From Blasia pusilla (taxonomy: Eukaryota; Marchantiophyta; Marchantiopsida; Blasiales), in NCBI GenBank assembly GCA_050084515.1, contig CM114272.1, forward strand, positions 45,198,001 to 45,262,000: a stretch of DNA of 64,000 nucleotides, read 5' to 3'. The notes beneath the pieces were generated by a model that was given only the letters and a program-made list of their open reading frames with translations, was not told the origin of the DNA and ran no database searches. Positions within the stretch are counted from its first letter, which is position 1. Each line of letters begins with the position of its first letter. This document shows positions 1-12,325 of the stretch, piece by piece. The position numbers and the translations under genes are program-made.

Positions 1-614
1 CATGAGCTGAGAACGTCGCCGACCTAATTCCTCGAGAGGTCTGATCGGATTTATTTATTTTTGCTGGTGCAGAAGCCGACGTCCAACGTCAATGCTAATG
101 GACGGAAGTCCGCACACTTCTCAGCAGAGAGTGATGGAGGATGTGATGCCCGTTTATTCTCTCACTTCTATAAGCTTGTGGGACGCTGCACACTTTTCCT
201 TCTTTAGGCAAGGCAGCATTAAGTTGTGTGCTAGATGCTTATCCAACAGGATTGCACCAATGCTTATCCATTTCCTCGGGAATATTAGCAGCTGAGGGCT
301 GAAGTTCATCTGTAGCCGGATTCATTAGAACTAGCACATGTTTGCTCCGTGCCAAAGTGCAGAAGTTGCATAAACAAGCGGTTGTACACATAAACCTTTC
401 ATTATCCCGGAGAAAAAACACAAAGATTAGGTCCGGCTTCTGAAGCAGTGTATACAGACATCATTATTGTTGTCAGAAATGGATTGCCCTACTTTGCGCT
501 CTTTTTCATCCTGTATTCGGTAGCTCACATACAACTACCACGTCTCGCTCGCTCGCTCGCTCGCTCTGTCTTTCTGTCTCTATTTATTGTCTCTCTTCCC
601 GGATCTCTGTCTCA
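1..614 (+). promoter_or_regulatory. Upstream region and 5' leader of CPSF160
   Basis: No family-supported coding sequence is seen here. Just before the start codon there is a pyrimidine-rich leader with a (CTCG)n microsatellite at about 544-566, then further CT-rich sequence to 614. CT-rich microsatellites are common in plant 5' UTRs, so this is probably transcribed leader. No TATA box could be placed with confidence. Short ORFs in this stretch resemble nothing I recognise. Confidence 0.4.
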
Positions 615-3600
615 ATGAGCTATGCGGCCTTTAAAATGGTCCATGCGCCCACGGGGGTGGAAACGTGTGCGTCTGCATTTTTAACACATTGTCCTGTGGG
701 AGTGGAGGGAGAAGTTTTCAGTCAGGATGTGAGATCGCAGTATGCGAGGCTTCACGGAGTAGACGAGGGGCTTGCTGTGGTTAGCTCGCTGCCAAATCTT
801 GTTATCAGCAAAGCTAATGTACTAGAGGTGTATTTTGTTCGATGCCAAGAGGATCTTGAGAGGAGCAATGGAGATGCTGCAGTCCCCATATCGGCAATCG
901 GGCAGCCTGGTCGCCGAGGTGGTAATATGGATGGTATATCTGCAGCGTGGCTTGAGCTTGTGTGCCACTACAGACTCCATGGCAATGTGGAGAGTATGGC
1001 AGTGTTGTCTCATCGGCAAGACGAAGGCCGTCGACGTAGGGATGCGATCATCTTGGCTTTTCGTGATGCTAAGATTTCTGTACTGGAGTTTGATGACTCC
1101 ACTCACAACTTGCGCACCAGTTCATTGCATTATTTCGAGGGACCCGAGTGGGATCATTTGAAGAGGGGTCGAGAGCGATTCGCTCGGGGTCCGTTGGTAC
1201 GTGCTGAACCGATCGGGAGGTGTGCTGGTATGCTGGTTTACAACTGCGAAATGGTCGTTATGAAAGCTGCTCAGGTGGGCTACTGTCTGGGAGATGAAGA
1301 TGATGGTGGTGGACCTCCGGGTGCTTCTGTCTGTGCCCACATCGCGTCCTCGTACGTCGTGAGTTTGCGGGACCTGGACATGAAGCACGTGAAGGACTTC
1401 GTGTTCCTGCACGGATACAATGAACCGGTCATATTGGCTCTTCACGAAAAGGAGCCAACATGGGCTGGTCGTGTAGCACTCAAGCGACACACGTGTGCGA
1501 TCACAGCTCTAAGTATCAACACTACTCTCATGCAGCATACTCTGTTTTGGTCGGCAATCAACTTGCCTTACGATGCCTATAAATTGATAGCTGTACCCTC
1601 TCCAATCGAGGGAGTTCTTGTGCTTTGCGGCAACACTCTTCACTACTACAACCAGTCGTCATCATGTTCCTTGGCCCTCAACGACTTTGCAGCAGCTCCG
1701 GAGGGCAGTGTAGAGATGTCTGAGTCAAAATTGAGTGTGGAGCTTGATGCTGCGCAAGTGACATGGATTTCTCACGATGTTGCACTGTTTTCCACAAAAA
1801 ATGGGAGTCTGCTGCTTCTTTACTTAGTGTATGATGGCCGCACGGTGCATAAGTTGGAATTGTCCAAATCCAGAGCCTCTGTACTTGCTTCGTGCGTGTG
1901 TATGGTAGGAGGCACTTTTTTTTTCTTGGGAAGTCGACTCGGGGACAGTCTGTTGGTGCAATTCTCTCCACTTGTCTCTGGCAGCAACGCGAGCAACAAA
2001 TTAAACAAGGAAGAGGGAGATATCGAGTCTGAGATGCCCGTTGCCAAGAGGCAGCGGCAATCTCTGGCAGACTCCCAGGATGCGGCGGATGAGCTGTTGC
2101 TTTACTCTCCCGAGAGGACGGATGTGGTTCAGAGGAAGACTTTTGCGTTTGCAGTACGGGACTCTCTTGTCAATATTGGACCGTTGAGAGATTTTGCTCA
2201 GGGCCTACGGATGAATGCAAACTTGACTGCTTCTGGTGTCGCCAAACAGAGCAATTACGAGCTGGTAGCATGTTGTGGCCATGGGAAAAATGGCAGTGTC
2301 TCGGTACTGCATCAATCAATTCGTCCAGATCTGATTACAGATGTAAATCTTCCTGGTTGTACAGGTGTATGGACTGTACACTACATCAAAGAAGGCCACT
2401 CTCCAACCTCAGAAGAACTGGAATATCACGCATATCTCATCATCAGTTTAGATGTGCGAACCATGGTTCTTGAGACAGGAGACACTTTAGGGGAAGTTAC
2501 TGAATCAGTGGAGTACTACACCCAAGGACCGACAGTTTTAGCTGGGAATCTATTTGGTAGGAGGCGCGTCATACAGGTGTATGGGCAAGGAGTCCGTCTT
2601 CTTGATGGGGTCGTGATGACTCAAGAGATATCTATCAGTACACAGGCGTCTGAAAGCTTTAACAGCGAGGAGTTGGTTGTTGTGGCAGCATCCATCGCAG
2701 ATCCATACGTCCTCCTGAAGATGAACAATGGGAGTGCACGGCTTGTGGTCGGTGACCCAGATTCCTGTAGCCTAAACATGTCTTGTCCCTCAATTTTGCA
2801 GAGTTCGGTTGGTGTTATTACGGCTTGTTCACTGTTCCAGGACAAGGCACCTGGTTGTTGGATGCAGAGGACCACTGACCCTATGCGGTATGTGGACTCT
2901 TCCAAGCAAAGCGATGAAGCTTGTGTTTATTGTATCATATGTAGGGAGAGTGGAACCATGGAAATTATTGAGCTTCCAGGTTTCACTTGTGTCTTATGTG
3001 TCAAGAGGTTCACTTTTGGGATGACAATTCTTTCCAATTGCAAGCTGCCAAACACTCAGGACATCAGTGACCAAGCTGAGACAGAAAGAACTGAAGGAGA
3101 TGCCCAACTGCAAGAAGAATCAAAGCATTTTGTAACAGACATCTGTATGGAAACATGGGGTAAGAAGTTTGGAAGGCCTTTCTTATTTGCTATGTTGAGT
3201 GATGGGACCATGTTGTGCTATCATGCATACAGCTATGAGGACACTGAAGGGAAGGATCTGCAAACGGTCATGATGAACGGTAAGGAGTCCAGCCCAACAT
3301 CCAAGAACCTACGGTTTGTAAGAATACCTGTAGACTGGGTGAGTGAAGAGGAACCAGAAGATGAGACATCTGGCGCCCGAGTCTGTCCTAAGTTTGTTCG
3401 CTTCATGAATGTTGGGAATATTCAGGGACTATTTGTAACAGGGGCCAGGCCATCATGGTTAATGGTGTGCCGAGAACGGATACGCCTACATCCTCAGTAT
3501 TGTGATGGACCTATACTATCTTTCACACCTTTGCACAATGTGAATTGCAGTCATGGTCTTATATATGCCACTAGTCAGGGTTTTCTTAAGATCTGTCAGT

Positions 3601-4919
3601 TGCCTACACTTCTAAATTTTGATAATGACTGGCCTCTCCAAAAAATTCCAATAAAGAGTACTCCTCATCAGATTACCTATCATGCTGATGTTGGTTTGTA
3701 TGCTCTAATTATCTCCTCAGCAGTATTGCTACCTGCCCCTGACGTGCTCAATGAGCAGCAAGGAGGTCATGGTGGTGACTACCACTATGATAATGGAGGA
3801 GGTGACGAATTGCAGAAAGAACTTTCTGCTGAAGAATTTGAGGTCCGCATGATTGGACCAGCGAAAACTGGAGGGTTGTGGGAAACCAAAGGCTCCCTTC
3901 CTATGCATACATTGGAAAATGCCCTCACAGTAAGAATTGTTACAATAAAGACCACGGGTCAGGAGCTGACTCAGACTTTACTTGCGATTGGAACTGCTTA
4001 TGTTCATGGAGAGGACATACCAGCAAAGGGCCGGATCATTCTTGTTTCTATTGGAGGGGATCCCTCTGATGCAAGTGTTTCAGTGAGAGAGTTGTATTCA
4101 AAAGAGATGAAAGGGTCTATATCAGCCATAGCATCTCTCCAAGGTAACCTCCTGGTAGCTATTGGTGCCAAGATTATACTTCACACTTGGAATGGCTCAG
4201 AACTAAATGGTGCAGCTTTCTTTGATGCACCGCTCTTTGTTGTGAGCCTGAATATTGTCAAAAACTTTGTACTATTTGGAGATATACATAAGAGCATTTA
4301 CTTCCTGAATTGGAAGGAGGAAGGAGCCCAGTTGCAATGCCTAGCCAAGGACTTCTCATCGTTAGACTGCTTCACCACTGAGTTTCTAATTGACGGTAGC
4401 ACCCTGAGTCTGCTGGTTTCAGATAGCAGAAAAAACATTCAGATATTTTCATATGCTCCCAAAAGTGTGGAAAGCTGGAGAGGACAAAAACTACTTCCAA
4501 GAGCAGAATTTCATTTGGGGGCCCATGTGACTAAGTTTCTTCGCCTGCAAATGCTTCCCACGGCAACTTCTAATCGGTCAAATCGGTTTGCTGTTCTCTT
4601 TGGTACGCTTGACGGCAGCATTGACTTCCTGGCTCCTCTTGATGAATTGACTTTTCGCAGGCTTCAAGCCTTACAGAGAAAATTAGTGGAGGTTGTTCCT
4701 CATGTGGGCGGTTTAAATCCACGTGCATTTAGACAGTTCCATTGTGAAGGTATATCTCATCGGCCAGGTCCTGATAACATAGTGGACTGTGAGTTACTGT
4801 GTCACTACATCATGTTAGCTTTGGATCAGCAAGTAGAGGTGGCTCGGCAAATAGGTACGACAAGAACACAAATTCTGTCCAATTTGCGGGATCTTTCCCT
4901 GAGTACAAGTTTTCTTTGA
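615..4919 (+). CDS. CPSF160: Cleavage and polyadenylation specificity factor subunit 1 (CPSF160), intronless
   Basis: This single uninterrupted reading frame of 1434 codons is a complete CPSF160, the scaffold subunit of nuclear CPSF, which with WDR33/FY and CPSF30 recognises the AAUAAA signal during mRNA 3'-end processing. It is colinear with plant CPSF160 (about 1440 residues in Arabidopsis, from memory). The N-terminus MSYAAFKMVHAPTGVETCAS fits the family start, which is why ATG 615 is chosen. Family blocks follow in order: LELVCHYRLHGNVES near residue 110, MKHVKDFVFLHGY near 258, FFLGSRLGDSLLVQF near 437, a nuclear-localisation-like PVAKRQRQ near 475, FAVRDSLVNIGP near 512, NLFGRRRVIQV near 644, and the C-terminal CPSF_A propeller (FFDAPLFVVSLN near 1200, HKSIYFLNWKEEGAQ near 1224). 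It ends in the conserved TSFL. The fold is three WD40-like beta-propellers. The absence of introns is odd, because plant CPSF160 genes I know are multi-exonic. No poly(A) tract or target-site duplication was seen, so retroposition versus intron loss is unresolved. The frame has no lesions and looks functional. Confidence 0.97.
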   Translation: MSYAAFKMVHAPTGVETCASAFLTHCPVGVEGEVFSQDVRSQYARLHGVDEGLAVVSSLPNLVISKANVLEVYFVRCQEDLERSNGDAAVPISAIGQPGRRGGNMDGISAAWLELVCHYRLHGNVESMAVLSHRQDEGRRRRDAIILAFRDAKISVLEFDDSTHNLRTSSLHYFEGPEWDHLKRGRERFARGPLVRAEPIGRCAGMLVYNCEMVVMKAAQVGYCLGDEDDGGGPPGASVCAHIASSYVVSLRDLDMKHVKDFVFLHGYNEPVILALHEKEPTWAGRVALKRHTCAITALSINTTLMQHTLFWSAINLPYDAYKLIAVPSPIEGVLVLCGNTLHYYNQSSSCSLALNDFAAAPEGSVEMSESKLSVELDAAQVTWISHDVALFSTKNGSLLLLYLVYDGRTVHKLELSKSRASVLASCVCMVGGTFFFLGSRLGDSLLVQFSPLVSGSNASNKLNKEEGDIESEMPVAKRQRQSLADSQDAADELLLYSPERTDVVQRKTFAFAVRDSLVNIGPLRDFAQGLRMNANLTASGVAKQSNYELVACCGHGKNGSVSVLHQSIRPDLITDVNLPGCTGVWTVHYIKEGHSPTSEELEYHAYLIISLDVRTMVLETGDTLGEVTESVEYYTQGPTVLAGNLFGRRRVIQVYGQGVRLLDGVVMTQEISISTQASESFNSEELVVVAASIADPYVLLKMNNGSARLVVGDPDSCSLNMSCPSILQSSVGVITACSLFQDKAPGCWMQRTTDPMRYVDSSKQSDEACVYCIICRESGTMEIIELPGFTCVLCVKRFTFGMTILSNCKLPNTQDISDQAETERTEGDAQLQEESKHFVTDICMETWGKKFGRPFLFAMLSDGTMLCYHAYSYEDTEGKDLQTVMMNGKESSPTSKNLRFVRIPVDWVSEEEPEDETSGARVCPKFVRFMNVGNIQGLFVTGARPSWLMVCRERIRLHPQYCDGPILSFTPLHNVNCSHGLIYATSQGFLKICQLPTLLNFDNDWPLQKIPIKSTPHQITYHADVGLYALIISSAVLLPAPDVLNEQQGGHGGDYHYDNGGGDELQKELSAEEFEVRMIGPAKTGGLWETKGSLPMHTLENALTVRIVTIKTTGQELTQTLLAIGTAYVHGEDIPAKGRIILVSIGGDPSDASVSVRELYSKEMKGSISAIASLQGNLLVAIGAKIILHTWNGSELNGAAFFDAPLFVVSLNIVKNFVLFGDIHKSIYFLNWKEEGAQLQCLAKDFSSLDCFTTEFLIDGSTLSLLVSDSRKNIQIFSYAPKSVESWRGQKLLPRAEFHLGAHVTKFLRLQMLPTATSNRSNRFAVLFGTLDGSIDFLAPLDELTFRRLQALQRKLVEVVPHVGGLNPRAFRQFHCEGISHRPGPDNIVDCELLCHYIMLALDQQVEVARQIGTTRTQILSNLRDLSLSTSFL

Positions 4920-7900
4920 TCCAATTTCAAAGCCATTGAGCTATCATTCCTGCGAGTATTTTTTGCCACTATGAGAGGAGTATCTGTATCTCGACTGTTT
5001 GTTTGGAACTCGGATGTTACACAATGTGTATATAGCAGCTTACAGGATGCACTAAGCAGCTCCATTGCTCAGATAACAGCCAAGTACACTCAGTGATTTT
5101 GGTTCTTTCACTTGATGCATTAAGTTTTCAACTTTGACCAAACGTAGTCATACTTAGCACTGATTGTTGTATGGTGATATATTTGTTGATATCCTGAGAT
5201 GGAGATGCAGATTATACTCCCCTCATCCAGCTCAACTGTCTGGGAGCTTCTCTGTCTGAGATTGGTTTGTGGTTGTTTTGCGAATTCTTTAATCAATTAC
5301 AATCTTCTGAGACTTTTTATTGCCGCGTAATGATGAAGCATGTCTGCTTTCTAGAGGTATTTTCTCAAAGTTCATGTAACACAATCTAATCACACCTTCT
5401 GGTATGTGGTTCCAACATACATAGGACGGGCTCCCTCTGGCAGTCCATGTACAACCTTAGGGGTATCGATGTTTAGTGACATCTGTCCTGGACAATGTGC
5501 CACAAACCCTTTAAGAACTGACCTCAATCAAAGCCTTGGTGAAGTTTTACTGTCTGAAGTCTGCTTCAAGTATTCTGACCCATCCTTGTGCCTTCTCTGT
5601 TTCGGTGGATGTGACTTCATGGCAGACATTTAATTTAAGGAGAGATCTAAGCAGGATGAGGTTGTAGTTGTGAGGGCATGGCTTGCTCCTTACTTGGACT
5701 GTATGTTAGTGACGGTATCTTATCGTCAATTGGCGATTGTTGTTCAATTGTCTTTCTAATCTAACTCTCTGCAGAATAGAGTCAAGAAGCCAATAGTGAG
5801 ATACCATCATAGTCCCATATTTGGATTTGTTTAGAGTGAACATGAGAAACCCGCAGCTGTTCAATAATACAGATTCATGGAGAATCTCCTCTGGACACCA
5901 TTGATACTTACACTAGTACATGCATGGCCTGCCTTTCTGTATGCAGATTTGTGGAACAACTCATCTTGCCACTGTGGTTGCTTACAGTAGTATATGAATA
6001 GCCTGCCTTTATGTATGCAGATTTGTGTTAGTTTTACTATAGATTAGTGGAACAACTCATCTTGATACTGTTGATGCACATTAGCACTGATCCCTGAGGT
6101 CCTTTCTTTGTGGAGGTTGGTGTTGATTTTAATTCTGTAGATTATTGGGAAAACTCAGCTTGACTTTATTAATGCTTTTCCTAGCACATGAATAGTGTGT
6201 CTTTATATAAGGAGATTTGTGTCGGTTTAAACATGATGGATAAAGGAAAAACACAGTTTGTAATTTCAGTTTTACACTAGTAGTCCTCAGAGCATCTGCA
6301 GTAGAGCTCCAGTAGGGCATCCCGGGAGCCCACAAATTTTGGCCCAATTCGATGTGTCTTGAGCCTTTGCTGTGATTTTATCCTAAACCTTGGAACTCTC
6401 TAGCCGGAGAGTGTGGCCTGGTACAAAGTTCAAATTGAAAGTGATTAAACTTTTCATTTTGCTGAATCTGCACACACGATATTAATCTCCTTAGGTCAAA
6501 TGCCAATCGAAAGGACTAGACGCACCGGAACTGAATCCACTCCTGATCAAATTAGTATATGGGGTTCAGTGCGAGACAATACAATTCAGTATGGTAGTTC
6601 TGGGGTGCTAACTGCTCTGAGTGCTAAACCAATGCGGTTGTTTAGTGCACTCTCAACTGTCCTTGCAGGCCAAGCAGCTTGTACGAGGTGGAATAATCTT
6701 CGTAGGCTTCCCACCGCATTCATCTCAGCTCAATGAAAAATTCTTGTCTTTCAGCTACAGTATATGCTATGTCAAATCTATAGATCAAGGTTGGAATTTG
6801 CACCATGCTGCTTAGTACTCATGTTCTTATATGGTGCATCGTCAGTACTGTTAGCTATGTCTAATGTAAGCTATCCCCTTCGTGTTAATATCTTACCATG
6901 GTGCCTTGGACTCCAATTAAAGGATTACTACGAAACCAAGTGAAAGTTGCAGACAGTAGTTATTCGATAAACAGTTTACAGCTGCGTTTACAGTAGGGGC
7001 AGCACGTCATTAATATTAAGTATGTTGAGAACTCTGAAGTCATTTCAGTACAAATCAAATGCAGTTTGATTATTTGAGGTCACAGTAACCTAATTTGCTT
7101 GTGTGTAACTCATCGGAAATGCCATCCTCGTATTCATTGGTGCTTGGATCTTTGTCACATCCAAACTGAATGGTTAGAGTTCTATTATGATTTAGAGATT
7201 TACTGGGCTGATGGGCTGATTGATTGTATCTTTGTATGGAGTGGTTAGATGTGGTTAGCCGTTCACACAATTGTCTCAAGATTGAGGTACCAAAAACTTA
7301 CATCTTTTTTTAGTTTCAGGTCACTTGACCTGGTTAATAACAATTGTGTAAACTATAAGTACAGGTTAATTTTTTTGGACTATCTTTAGAAGGGGAGGGT
7401 AAGACAAGGCAAAGCCAAGGGAAGAGGGAGGAGGGAGAAGGAGGGGTGGGTTTTCTCTTGGTGCTTCCTAAGAGTATATAAGGTGAAGAGATAACTTTCT
7501 AGAACCATGTTTCTCATCTTAAGTTTAGGAAAAAGCTCTCCTTTGAGAGTTTGGTTGAAACTAGAGTGTGGATATGGGATGGATGGCCTTATATATCATT
7601 GCGAGTGAAGTTGGCGATGCAAGTCATTTTTTTTTAGATTTTGTTGTGTGATCTTGGTGCAAATGGGTGAGTGTATTTGTGCATGTGTACAAATATTTCT
7701 TTATGATGGGAAGATTGACATTATGTGTGGTATGGAAATGAACAATGATATAGATTGTATACCTATGTGCATGCATATAATATCTTCGATGGTAACATGT
7801 GTAACTGGCTTTGTGACTAGTTTAATTTCAATGCCTTATACTAATCTAATTTCAAGGTTGGTATCATACCAATGCATTGTAGATTACGCAATAGGACACG

Positions 7901-10879
7901 AGAACATGAAGTAGTGAAATCAACTGCAATCCTACATAGCATCTTGGGAACTTTCAAGATAACCCCTTCAAGAAACTAAAACTTGTGCAATATTCCATTG
8001 GATTTATTGATAGTATTGGGGAGCAAGAGCCCCACCATACTTATTGATTTTGCCTTATCTTGAGTATGCCATTGTCTCGCCTTTGATCATTGATGGGAAA
8101 TAACTCGTTGGATTTTACTGTGTCTACAGTAACGTCAGACCCGTTTTATGTTAGTAGAAATCAGTATTAGGGCTTAAGGAATATAAAATGCTACAAGTAC
8201 ACCATATTTCCTTTTTTTTTTTTTCAAATGCCAAAAGTAGACATGTTAGAGTTGAAGACATGCTTAGGCATTTTTGTCACTCAAAAGGTTTTTCATTTTG
8301 TTTGTAAGATCATTTTGTTGATCATTTTTCTGAAATAATTATTTTTGTATTGCACTTGCTTCTAAATTATTGACTAGAAAATTATAGAACTTGTTTTTTT
8401 CAGTAGAAGGATAGGGATCATCCCATTGGATATGATAAAACTCACTTTACTATAACATTCTCGTATAGTTATTCCACAACATAATCAACTCCCATACATT
8501 ATTTTGTATGTTTCAAAAATTTAGGCCTTAAAACCAGCGTGTCTCATGACCTAACAAGTTTTTAAGGCCTTTATAAATGGTCCTTACATTGAATATATCA
8601 TCCTTGCATTTGTGTCCATGTTTTCTTAGGAATTTTTTTTAGCTGGAAGATATCCTTGAGAGCACTTGGAGATTTTCTTTGCTAAGTTATTTTAGACCAT
8701 TCTATGCATTGATTCCCTTTTTCTTCGTGTACTTCCTTTTTTCCAACTTATCTATCCATTTGCTCCCTTTTGTTTCCATCTATCAAGTTGTTTCATTTCC
8801 ACCTTTGTAATGTGTCATGTGCCATGCGCATACACAATGTTGGTCACATCCACACCACACAACACCGATCTTCTCCAACATATGGATAGATCCACACATA
8901 TACAAAAATCAACTCTCACATGCACATCGAGATTAAAAAAAAAAAAACATAGTAAAAAGTGCATACCAGGCCTAAAACTCCATTCTTGAATCTACATCGG
9001 CTCTACAAAGAGGGAATCCAAACGCTAGCACCCTAGTTCCTACCTCACACACGAGCAAGAGAGATGATCCAACGACCGAACATGAGAAAGATGACTTGGG
9101 AAAGCCATCTTCCTCCCTTAACCCTAAAAATAGCAATCCTTGTGGTAACTTGCGCGCACAAGGTACCAGGGGCGGGTGACCTACTCAACAAGTCATCCGC
9201 TTGTCAAAGACCAAAATAAGAAGGTCATTAGAAACGACGTTTCGGATACAATGAATCTATCCTCAACCCATCCGACACCTCAAAACGAAGTTAAACTCAA
9301 GACAGTCCATTGGCTCTCTATGTCATTTCCGCGATAGATCTCTACCTATCGGATACTAAGATGTGACACATGCCTTCCATCCATCAATTATGTCATTCCT
9401 CCATCACATGCATCATAAGGTTATTGGGTTGGGTTTTCATAGATGTCCACTATGGTTCCTTTGTCATGTGGACATGCCCAAAGAAGCTAACATTATTAAT
9501 TTCAAGAGAGATTTGGGCTACGTGCCTGAATTTGATATGATTTGGAAGAATTTTCTTTGGGTCTAAAGAATTCCCTAAGGAATTTGCAAGGAACTTTGTT
9601 TTAGAAAGTTTAGCCTAGCTAGATAGGCATTTGAGATTCAAATTTTCAAATGGACCTTTTGGAGGCTATGGAAAAAAGTTGAAATCCTCCATCTTTTTTT
9701 GAATTTAACAATTTTCAAGATTTGGCCATTGCATACAAAACCATACTTCTAACTCCACCCGATTACTATGTTTTTGCTTTTTTGTTTTGTTTTGTTTTGT
9801 TTTGGCGAAGGCCATTGATCCATTCTTCGGGTTTACATGCTCAAATTTTGATGAAGATTACCTCATTGCTCTTTCTTTTATATCTACATTTTTCTTTCAT
9901 TCTATGTTGGACACCCCATACCTCATGTCATCCTCTAGTATCTTTTATCTTTCTCTCTCCACCCAAATATTGATCTTTTTCCCTTCTCGCATTCATAAAC
10001 AATGTTATTTTGGTGTGTACATGGTTCTTGCTTTTTTTGAGTCTCTTAAGTTTTCCTTTGACTATTGATGGTGTTTATTTTAAAAAATTACTTAGATGGG
10101 TTCTATTGAATGACACGTTTGAAAATCACTCTAATTAACCATTGGATATAGATGAAACTTGAAGACATATTCCAACGCACATGTTATAATCTCAACATTT
10201 ATCGAATAGATTTCTTCAAATTCTAGTTGCACATCTTCTCAAACCTCACCAACAAGGTTGCACATGGATAAAGTCTATGTCCGTGGACATGTCTAGGAAG
10301 GCTCGGGTACTTGCAGCCTACACCTTAGCCTGCCCTAGTGGCAATGTAAACTTGAGCTCGGCGAGCCTAAACCCAATCTAGGATCCCTTTGTTTTGTAGC
10401 CCGCGTGCAGCCTGCATTGGCCCACGATAGCCCACCAAGCGTGCATAAGGCGTGTGACCAAGCCCACTGAGCTTGTGCAAGGCGGGTCCTATCCGCCCTT
10501 CAGACCTTATGCAAGCCTTGAGCCCACCCTATGCGAGCGAGTGTGGGCTTAGGATGGGTTGCGCACTCGTTTGATACGGGCAAGGCGAGGGCTCATAGCC
10601 TGCACATTCATTCGATCCCTACGTGCCTCCCATAATCTTATGAGTTAGTTGATTTTATATAATTCTTGGAATGGCTTTACAATTGGAAAATCTATTTTGT
10701 CACGAAACCAATGGATCGAAGGAGTTCTATGCCTTGGAAAGCGCTTGGGTTTTTCTAAAGCGAATAGTCGAAGAGAAAAAAAAATGATCCTTTTTGGCCT
10801 CTTATTTTCATTCTCTTCAGTGCATAGACAAGCTCAGAGAATAAAATATGAAAAACAAGGCCCTTCAGACCACGCATAT
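4920..10879. other. Long intergenic stretch between CPSF160 and the first transposon remnant
   Basis: About 6 kb with no recognisable gene. The first part must include the CPSF160 3' UTR. A degenerate tandem repeat is listed separately at 5.87-6.25 kb. From about 7.3 to 10.2 kb the sequence is AT-rich with poly(T) tracts and only short ORFs without family similarity. At 10.27-10.60 kb there is a GC-richer patch with repeated AGCCCAC/GAGCCCAC words. It may be an old repeat, but I cannot assign it. Confidence 0.5.
5868..6245 (+). repeat. Degenerate tandem repeat, about four units of 75-120 bp
   Basis: Successive units share the words GGAACAACTCATCTTG, then a TTAGCAC or TACAGTA-like word, then ATGAATAGCCTGCCTTT, TATGTATGCAGATTTGTG and similar. 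Clear matches occur near 5.93, 6.02, 6.06 and 6.15-6.22 kb. The units are diverged and unequal in length. It lies about 1 kb downstream of the CPSF160 stop. No function is suggested. Confidence 0.55.
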
Positions 10880-11738
10880 GACACTATCTTGACGAGTGCA
10901 ATCCTATTGGCGATGGGCTCCACCACATGCCCAACAAAATAAGTCTTGGAGGTTGAAGTTGTGCCACATATGATGGCGTAGGTTTCTGTGGCACATGCTC
11001 ACGATATTTTCCGTGGGCTCGTGATGCCACACTCCTCTCTCAAAATCCACGTTGCTGCACTGGCAGTGCAAGCAATCGTGACTGCTCTTGCACGTCACTC
11101 ATGGTTGCTACACTCTCCTTAGTCATGTTGCGCTCAATACACTCTATCATCTCAAAGCCATCTCTCAATTCAGGTGAGGTGCGCATCAAAAGTACCCCAT
11201 CCCTCACTTGTCTTCGCAAGTCTTGTTGCAACATCCCATATAATGCCTAGACAACTTGGGCCTTTGTCATCCCATGAGTGACATTAATCAGATGACGTAG
11301 ACAAGTAATGCCTCATGTAAGCTCTTCCCTATGTGCCTATAAAAGTTGTGTATGCTTTTCAACTTCTCAAGCAGTACCCACAGGTAGTTCCTCTACAACT
11401 CCGCAAAGAACTCCACCATGGGCTTGAACCTAGTACGAACCCGACTAGACAATGAAACTGCTCCAGTTTGACTCATTCCTCCCTGAACCTCACTAGGGGG
11501 AGAGGAAGTAGCCTCCCCTAGCTCCTCCTCCTCATCTGGAAATGTCTAAGTCCATGACACATAGTGTCGGTTCTAGTAGAATCTCTAGGCCTCAATTTCG
11601 GATGCTTTTCACTAGGAAAGCTCATGATAATCGTCCATGCATGCCCCCTCTAGATGATGGAACATCCCCTTCCATGTTGTGAAAGGGTTGAACTCTCCAG
11701 AGTTCTTGGTCCTTTGTGAGTCACACTAACTTCTAAAT
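10880..11738 (-). pseudogene. Truncated Ty3/gypsy gag (DNMT-gypsy family)
   Basis: Read on the minus strand, this stretch matches the gag of the gypsy element at 27.5-28.6 kb base by base for long runs, with several frameshifts. Visible parts include the short zinc knuckle CWACGGAHRQ near 10.92 kb and the upstream helix ERNMTKESVATMSDVQEQSRL near 11.1 kb. It breaks off near 11738, where a copia LTR begins. The other gypsy domains are missing. It is a dead fragment of the same family that carries a methyltransferase domain elsewhere in this window. Confidence 0.8.
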
Positions 11739-12044
11739 ATTGAAGATTGAGTTACAGTCAAGCTCATGAAACACCTGAGTTGTTACATTTGGTACTCACA
11801 CGAAGTAGGAAAACTTAATCTTTGTTAGTCAGTTAAGCGCGATTATCTTAACTAGAGTTAGTTAATCATAGTTAGTCTAACTCGACATTATGGTTAAGGT
11901 TAGGGTTAGGGTTGCTTGTACATACCCTATAAAATTGAGAAAGGGACCAACCTCCACTCATTCTCTCATTACAAATTTTGTTCTCCATGGTGGTGTGTGA
12001 GTGTGAGAGCCATTTCCCACCAGTTATGCTTCTTTAGCAATTCA
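11739..12044 (+). repeat. Copia LTR copy, inverted relative to the LTR at 16.06-16.38 kb
   Basis: The stretch is a reverse-complement match to 16056-16375 at about 80 percent or better by eye, including TTTTGTTCTCCATGGTGGTG and GTTATGCTTCTTTAGCAA. It is joined directly to the gypsy gag fragment on its left (junction near 11738). On its right it ends at TTCA (12044), where the LTR of the other copy also ends. No primer-binding site follows, so it is a solo or truncated LTR rather than the start of a complete element. Confidence 0.75.
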
Positions 12045-12325
12045 TGATCTATTTGAAAGGGTAGTGAGAAATTCTTGTTGATTGTGATTGTAGAGATCAC
12101 AGATGAGGCCCCGGCCGTTATAGGCAACACCAAGTGAGGACATCGTGGAGATGCAATTTGGAGGCCACGGTATTTTCAGAGAAGAATGAGGATAATGCAG
12201 GGATGTTGGGGAGTGGTGGACCCATGGAGTTGGATCTTTTGCAAAAGCCAATGGTGGTGAGAAGAGCAACACTCAGGAAGGCTACCAAGTCGGTGTTGAA
12301 ATCTGTTGTGCCTCCGATGCAGTAA

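Noticed and set aside
92-421. Small ORFs upstream of CPSF160
   Set aside because: Short, no family similarity, and no splice arrangement linking them to the CPSF160 frame, whose own ATG fits the family start.
5907-5925. CACTAGTAC near a repeat, possible left CACTA end
   Set aside because: The following bases (ATGCATGG) do not match the TIR, and the word is part of the local tandem repeat.
7280-10260. AT-rich region with poly(T) runs as possible plastid DNA or a gene
   Set aside because: No plastid gene segment, tRNA or conserved ORF could be recognised. AT-richness alone is not evidence.
11896-11914. Telomere-like AAGGTTAGGGTTAGGG
   Set aside because: Only two to three units, and it lies inside a copia LTR whose other copy has a diverged form, so it is not a telomeric insertion.
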